Positions 7,733-11,487 of a stretch of 11,487 bases of DNA are shown here, in pieces. Origin of the DNA: Planctomycetota bacterium. GTDB taxonomy: Bacteria > Planctomycetota > Phycisphaerae > UBA1845. Location: NCBI GenBank assembly GCA_022561255.1, contig JADFRO010000063.1:1-11487 (forward strand). The letters are read 5' to 3'. The stretch's first letter is position 1. Each line of letters begins with the position of its first letter. A program made the position numbers and the translations under genes. The notes below the pieces were generated by a model. The model was not told the DNA's origin, ran no database searches, and was given only the letters and a program-made list of their open reading frames with translations.

Positions 7733-7980
7733 TACACGCCGACTTGCGCGTACACAGACCCGTTGAATTACCGTTGACAACTCGCTTGAAAGGTCCGCAC
7801 TACGTTCGACGCGACGCCAGTCGTCGGCACCGTGCCGCGTCCGTTGCCCAACGTGTTGCGACCTGCACTGCACCGTGTACGATGGGGCGGCGCACGGGCT
7901 GTCCGAGCGTTGTTCGGCCGCTATCAGGGCCAACGCGCTTCGGTGACATCATCCGATTGGTTTGATCTCAGAGGTTCGGC

Positions 7981-9498
7981 ATGACGGCAGATACGACGCC
8001 CCAGAGTCGTGGATTGATTGCGAAGTTTTTGACGATTGTTGAACGCGTCGGCAACGCCCTGCCACATCCCGCGACGTTGTTCCTCTGCCTCGCTGTGCTC
8101 GTCGTCATCATCTCCGGTATCGCTGCGCAGATGGGTCTTGAGGTTAGACATCCGGCCACAGACGAGCGCATCACGCCGGTGAGTCTGCTGACAGTTGCCG
8201 GGCTTCACCGAATCATCCTGGAAATGGTCACCAACTTTACGGGTTTCGCCCCCCTTGGAACCGTACTGGTCGCCCTTCTCGGGATCGGTGTCGCCGAGTC
8301 GAGTGGGTTGATCGCCACGTGCATGCGCCTCCTGGTGATGTCCGCGCCGCGCAAGCTGCTCACGGTGGTCATCGTCTTCGCCGGTGTCTTGTCGAACACA
8401 GCGAGCGAGATCGGCTACGTCCTTCTGGTTCCGCTAGCAGCCATGATCTTTCAGGCAGCAGGACGCCATCCGATTGCCGGCCTGGCTGCGGGTTTCGCCG
8501 GCGTATCCGGCGGGTACAGCGCGAATCTGCTGCTGGGTACGATCGATCCGCTGCTTTCGGGTTTGACCCAAGAGGCTGCACGGATCGTCGCCCCGGAAAC
8601 GCTAGTCAACGTGTCGTGCAATTACTTCTTCATGTTCGTCTCGACGTTCCTGATTGTGATTCTGGGAACCTGGGTCACGGAGCGGATTATTGTCCCGCGC
8701 CTCGGCACCTGGAAGGGTGAGTCGGGCGCAGAGGATAGCGCAGAGTTGCGTGTGCTGACGCAGCCGGAAAAGCGGGGCTTGCGGTTTGCGCTCGTCGCAG
8801 CGGCGATGTTTACAGCTCTCATATTGTGGGGCACGTTGCCTGCGGACGGGTTCTTGCGGAATCCCGACGGCACTTTTCTCCGCTCGCCGTTCTTAAAAGG
8901 CATCGTGGCCATGATCTTCGTGTCCGGTGCGTTCACGGGCATCGCGTACGGCGTTGGCGCCGGAACGATTCGAAACGATAGCGACGTGATAAGGGGTATG
9001 GGTAAGACCATGGCGACCCTGGGGGAGTACCTCGTGCTCGTCTTTTTTGCCGCCCAGTTCGTCGCCTATTTCAATTGGACCAACCTGGGCTTGATCATCG
9101 CGGTCAAAGGCGCGGAGACGCTTGGAGCGTGGCAGTTGGGTGGGATACCGTTGATGCTCGCGCTCGTCTTACTTTCGGGGTTCATCAACCTGTTCATGGG
9201 CAGCGCGTCCGCGAAGTGGGCCATCATGGCTCCGGTGTTTGTGCCTATGTTTATGCTACTCGGCTACAAACCTGAGCTGATTCAGGCGGCGTACCGCATC
9301 GGCGACAGTTGCACCAACATCATCACGCCGATGATGTCGTACTTCGCGCTGATCATGGCCTTCTTCCAGCGCTACGACCCGAAAGCGGGAATCGGTACGA
9401 TCACCGCCACCATGCTACCCTATACCATTACGTTCACGATCGGTTGGAGCGTTCTGTTGAGCATTTGGATGTGGTTCGACCTACCACTAGGGTTTTAG
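7981..9498 (+). CDS. abgT: AbgT-family transporter
   Basis: This 505-residue integral membrane protein matches the AbgT family, whose members import p-aminobenzoyl-glutamate (E. coli AbgT) or export sulfonamide antimetabolites (MtrF, YdaH). Length is usual for the family. It has many hydrophobic segments, beginning with LFLCLAVLVVIISGIAA at about 33-49. Diagnostic motifs are SNTASEIG (138-145), GGYSANLLLGTID (177-189), GSASAKW (407-413) and TPMMSYFALIMAFF from about 449. Residues recalled as functionally important in MtrF have equivalents in the same spacing: Asp189, Ser410, Trp413, Pro431, Arg439, Asp442 and Pro450. The protein therefore appears intact and active; import versus export cannot be told from sequence. 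The ATG has AGAGG six bases upstream. It stands alone between two long spacers, so it is probably its own transcription unit. The last codons overlap a CACTAGGG sequence complementary to part of the downstream element. Confidence 0.95.
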   Translation: MTADTTPQSRGLIAKFLTIVERVGNALPHPATLFLCLAVLVVIISGIAAQMGLEVRHPATDERITPVSLLTVAGLHRIILEMVTNFTGFAPLGTVLVALLGIGVAESSGLIATCMRLLVMSAPRKLLTVVIVFAGVLSNTASEIGYVLLVPLAAMIFQAAGRHPIAGLAAGFAGVSGGYSANLLLGTIDPLLSGLTQEAARIVAPETLVNVSCNYFFMFVSTFLIVILGTWVTERIIVPRLGTWKGESGAEDSAELRVLTQPEKRGLRFALVAAAMFTALILWGTLPADGFLRNPDGTFLRSPFLKGIVAMIFVSGAFTGIAYGVGAGTIRNDSDVIRGMGKTMATLGEYLVLVFFAAQFVAYFNWTNLGLIIAVKGAETLGAWQLGGIPLMLALVLLSGFINLFMGSASAKWAIMAPVFVPMFMLLGYKPELIQAAYRIGDSCTNIITPMMSYFALIMAFFQRYDPKAGIGTITATMLPYTITFTIGWSVLLSIWMWFDLPLGF

Positions 9499-9819
9499 TA
9501 GCCGGCGAACGTCCCTAGTGCTCCGTCACACGTCATTCGATGAGTTCGTCTGAACGGAGCCGCGACCGTGAGGGAGCGGACGATTGGCGATAACTACAGG
9601 AGGGCGGGGTCGCTCTCCGCAGGAGCGGCTCGGAAAGAGCCGTCAAGCGACACGTGACGGAACACTAGGTCGGTATTTGTAACGTCGCCTTGGTGGGCAG
9701 CATGCGAGACTTGACAAACACGCCTCCGATCGGGTCCACTGTAACCGTATGACCGACCGGACGGAGGGGGCGTAGCCACGCCGAACTGAGCTTCAATCTC
9801 GCCAAGGAGACTACAGACC
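9499..9819. other. Spacer between transporter and oligopeptidase genes
   Basis: No gene is supported in these 321 bases. Nearly half is the structured inverted-repeat element at 9514-9669, described separately. Beyond it lies a perfect TTGACA hexamer at 9711-9716 without a matching -10 at normal distance, and the strong ribosome binding site AAGGAGA at 9804-9810, nine bases before the oligopeptidase ATG. Confidence 0.5.
9514..9669. repeat. 156-base inverted-repeat element with multi-stem fold
   Basis: The outer arms 9514-9529 (CCTAGTGCTCCGTCAC) and 9654-9669 (GTGACGGAACACTAGG) pair over 16 positions with one C-A mismatch. Inside is a hairpin with TCGTCTG (9546-9552) against CGGACGA (9577-9583). 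There is also a three-way junction: GTCGCT (9609-9614) with AGCGAC (9646-9651), CTCC-GCA-GGAG (9615-9625), and CGGCTC-GGAAA-GAGCCG (9626-9642). The junction helices abut with only a three-base UCA joint. Each outer arm contains CTAG, so the element could be a small non-autonomous transposable element with TA or CTAG target duplication. Alternatively it is a structured RNA, either a leader element of the peptidase gene or a small RNA. No transposase gene is present. The pairings are seen directly; the identity is unresolved. Confidence 0.55.
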
Positions 9820-11487
9820 ATGACCATTAAAGATATGCCGTTCATCAGGACTGGGGCTGGAGTTCTCGCAGTTTGCGCGGGCTCGCTGATGGTAGCCGGT
9901 TGCGGTCGACCGATACCACCTGTGGCGATGCGCGTCACGCACGTCGAAACCGTTCACGGAATGCAACGCAGCGACGACTACTTCTGGCTTCGCGAGCGCG
10001 ACAATCCCAAGATGATTTCCTATCTTGAGGCGGAGAATCGGTTTACCCAAGCGACGATGCGCCATACGAAAGGTTTTCAAAAGCGTTTGTACGCCGAGCT
10101 CAAGGGACGCATCAAAGAGACGGACCTGTCGGTCCCGGCGAAGGACGGAGAGTATTACTATTACACGCGCACGTTCGAGGGCAAGCAGTATCGAACCCAC
10201 TGTCGCAAGCGTGGCCACCTTGACGCCCCGGAGGAAGTCATTCTCGATCAAAACGAACTGGCCAAGGGAAACGACTACTTTCGCCTCGGCGGTTTTGAGA
10301 TCAGCCCCGACCACCGATTGGTGGCGTACTCGGTCGATACGAGTGGGTCCGAAACTTACACGCTTCGGATCAAGGATCTGACGACTGGAGAGCTCTTACC
10401 CGACGAGGTGCTCAACACATACTACGGGCTCGTTTGGGGCAACGACAACCGGCACATCTTTTACACGATCCTCGACGACGCCAAGAGGCCCCACAAAGCG
10501 CTTCGACACACGCTGGGGACGGACGCAAGCGAGGACGTCGTCGTCCATCATGAAACCGACGAGCGATTCCACGTTCGACTTGGTAAGACGCGGAGCCGCA
10601 AGTTCATCTTGCTATCGCTGAACAGCTCGGTAACGTCGGAGGTGCACGTTCTCGACGCCGATCAACCCACCGGTTCGTTCCGCGTGATCAACCCGCGCCG
10701 GCAGGACATGGAATACAGCGTCACGCACCAGGGTGACTATTTTTACATCACCACCAACGACAACGCGACCAACTTCAAAGTCGTGCGGACACCGATCGAT
10801 CAGCCGGGCATCGCGAATTGGTCCGAAGTGATAAGCCATCGCCCCGACGTGAAGGTCGATCGGGTCAGCGCGTTCAAGAATCATCTTGTCATCTATGAGC
10901 GCCAGGCCGGCCTAAAGAAGATGAGGATTCGCGACGTCCGAAACGGCTCCGAGCACTACGTCGAGTTCCCCGAACCTGTGTATACCTTCTTCCCCGGATC
11001 GAACGAAGAGTTCGACACCACGGCGCTGCGGTTCTCCTACACGTCACTCGTTACGCCGCGATCGGTTTTTGATTACGACATGGAGACGCGCACTCGCGAA
11101 TTGAAAAAGCAGACCGAAGTTCTGGGCGGTTACGATCCGTCGCAGTACGAGTCCAAGCGCATCTTTGCAACCGCCTCCGACGGCACCAAAGTGCCGATCT
11201 CGATCGTTTATAAGAAGGGCATCGTGCTAGACGGACAAAATCCCATGATGCTCTACGGGTACGGATCTTACGGGGCGAGCATCGATCCCGCGTTTCGTTC
11301 GTCACGCCTCACACTGATCGACCGTGGTTTTGTCTTTGCGATCGCCCACATTCGCGGTAGCGGGACAATGGGACGCCTATGGTACGAGGACGGAAAATTC
11401 CTGAACAAGAAAAACACGTTCACCGATTTCATCGCGTGCGCGGAACATCTCATTGAACAGGGTTATACGTCGCCCGCTCGGTTGGCC
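9820..11487 (+). CDS. ptrB: Oligopeptidase B (S9A family), lipoprotein form, 3' end outside window
   Basis: The first 556 residues of a serine peptidase of the prolyl oligopeptidase family are visible, closest to oligopeptidase B, which cleaves short peptides after Lys or Arg. The frame stays open to the window edge. Family signatures are DDYFWLRERDNP (52-63), YLEAEN (68-73), the strand-rich propeller with YYYYTRTFEGKQY near 112-124, the start of the hydrolase domain near 447, and YGYGSYGASIDPAF, WYEDGKFLNKKNTFTDFIAC and GYTSP up to the edge. The catalytic Ser (GGSAGG, expected about five codons further on), Asp and His all fall outside. Unusually, the N-terminus is a lipoprotein signal: Arg10, a hydrophobic core, and V-A-G-C with Cys28, so the enzyme is predicted to be membrane-anchored facing the periplasm. 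Most oligopeptidase B enzymes are cytosolic. The usual GGGE loop reads G-S-G-T (513-516). The ATG is supported by AAGGAGA nine bases upstream. Confidence 0.92.
   Translation, partial: MTIKDMPFIRTGAGVLAVCAGSLMVAGCGRPIPPVAMRVTHVETVHGMQRSDDYFWLRERDNPKMISYLEAENRFTQATMRHTKGFQKRLYAELKGRIKETDLSVPAKDGEYYYYTRTFEGKQYRTHCRKRGHLDAPEEVILDQNELAKGNDYFRLGGFEISPDHRLVAYSVDTSGSETYTLRIKDLTTGELLPDEVLNTYYGLVWGNDNRHIFYTILDDAKRPHKALRHTLGTDASEDVVVHHETDERFHVRLGKTRSRKFILLSLNSSVTSEVHVLDADQPTGSFRVINPRRQDMEYSVTHQGDYFYITTNDNATNFKVVRTPIDQPGIANWSEVISHRPDVKVDRVSAFKNHLVIYERQAGLKKMRIRDVRNGSEHYVEFPEPVYTFFPGSNEEFDTTALRFSYTSLVTPRSVFDYDMETRTRELKKQTEVLGGYDPSQYESKRIFATASDGTKVPISIVYKKGIVLDGQNPMMLYGYGSYGASIDPAFRSSRLTLIDRGFVFAIAHIRGSGTMGRLWYEDGKFLNKKNTFTDFIACAEHLIEQGYTSPARLA

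Larger units (their letters stand above)
7613..7980. other. Spacer upstream of the AbgT transporter
   Basis: No gene is supported in these 368 bases; the open frame at 7744-7965 gives an Arg-rich translation without a ribosome binding site. The spacer holds two tandem hairpins just after the upstream stop, a perfect 12-base palindrome at 7721-7732, and a further dyad CGGCAC-C-GTGCCG at 7825-7837. The transporter's ribosome binding site AGAGG is at 7970-7974, six bases before the ATG. Confidence 0.5.

Noticed and set aside
7774..7779. Perfect TTGACA as a -35 box for the transporter gene
   Set aside because: No acceptable -10 box lies 16-19 bases downstream; the best TACGTT is 21 bases away with three of six matches.
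7744..7965. Open frame of 73 residues in the spacer before the transporter
   Set aside because: No ribosome binding site; Arg-rich translation without domain character.
9626..9642. CGGCTC-GGAAA-GAGCCG hairpin as an intrinsic terminator for the transporter gene
   Set aside because: It is followed by TCAAGCGAC, not a T-tract, and it fits better as one arm of the three-way junction.
9711..9716. Perfect TTGACA as a -35 box for the oligopeptidase gene
   Set aside because: The bases at the expected -10 position read GTCCAC, so the promoter cannot be supported.
10025..10381. Open frame of 118 residues on the + strand
   Set aside because: It is an out-of-frame shadow of the oligopeptidase gene, whose own frame is open from 9820 to the window edge.

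Overview
The window looks like part of a GC-rich bacterial chromosome, most likely from a planctomycete or a near relative. This rests on inference: the style of the small opening protein (a C-x2-TG motif and a conserved FVLALILMRKRL segment), an ExeA-type ATPase carried on a giant coiled-coil protein, long spacers, and Gram-negative-style lipoprotein signals. No rRNA or other taxonomic marker is present. All well-supported genes are on the + strand.

Layout. (1) Positions 1-382 are mostly non-coding; a divergent minus-strand gene may begin at position 22. (2) Positions 383-3547 hold a tight three-gene cassette: a 192-aa protein of unknown function, a 274-aa lipoprotein that resembles LolA/DUF4292-type proteins and overlaps the first gene by 14 bases, and a 579-aa membrane protein with a propeller-like exported region and a C-terminal RDD domain. 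(3) After a 231-base spacer containing a stable inverted repeat, positions 3779-7612 encode a 1277-aa protein: an ExeA/GspA-like AAA ATPase followed by roughly 850 residues of coiled coil. (4) A 368-base spacer with tandem hairpins and a 12-base palindrome precedes an AbgT-family transporter at 7981-9498. (5) A 321-base spacer contains a 156-base element (9514-9669), bounded by 16-base inverted repeats and with the potential to fold into a hairpin plus a three-way junction. (6) From 9820 to the window edge runs the N-terminal 556 residues of an oligopeptidase B that carries a lipoprotein signal; its catalytic triad lies beyond the window.

How the parts may work together. The first cassette is probably translated as a unit and points to the envelope: one small cytosolic-looking protein, one lipoprotein and one inner-membrane protein. 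The ATPase/coiled-coil gene lies downstream on the same strand and may or may not share the transcript. The AbgT transporter and the lipid-anchored oligopeptidase could both serve handling of peptides or amide-linked glutamate, but only their adjacency suggests this. The strongest candidates for something undescribed are the ATPase/coiled-coil fusion with its altered Walker B motif, and the structured element between the transporter and peptidase genes.
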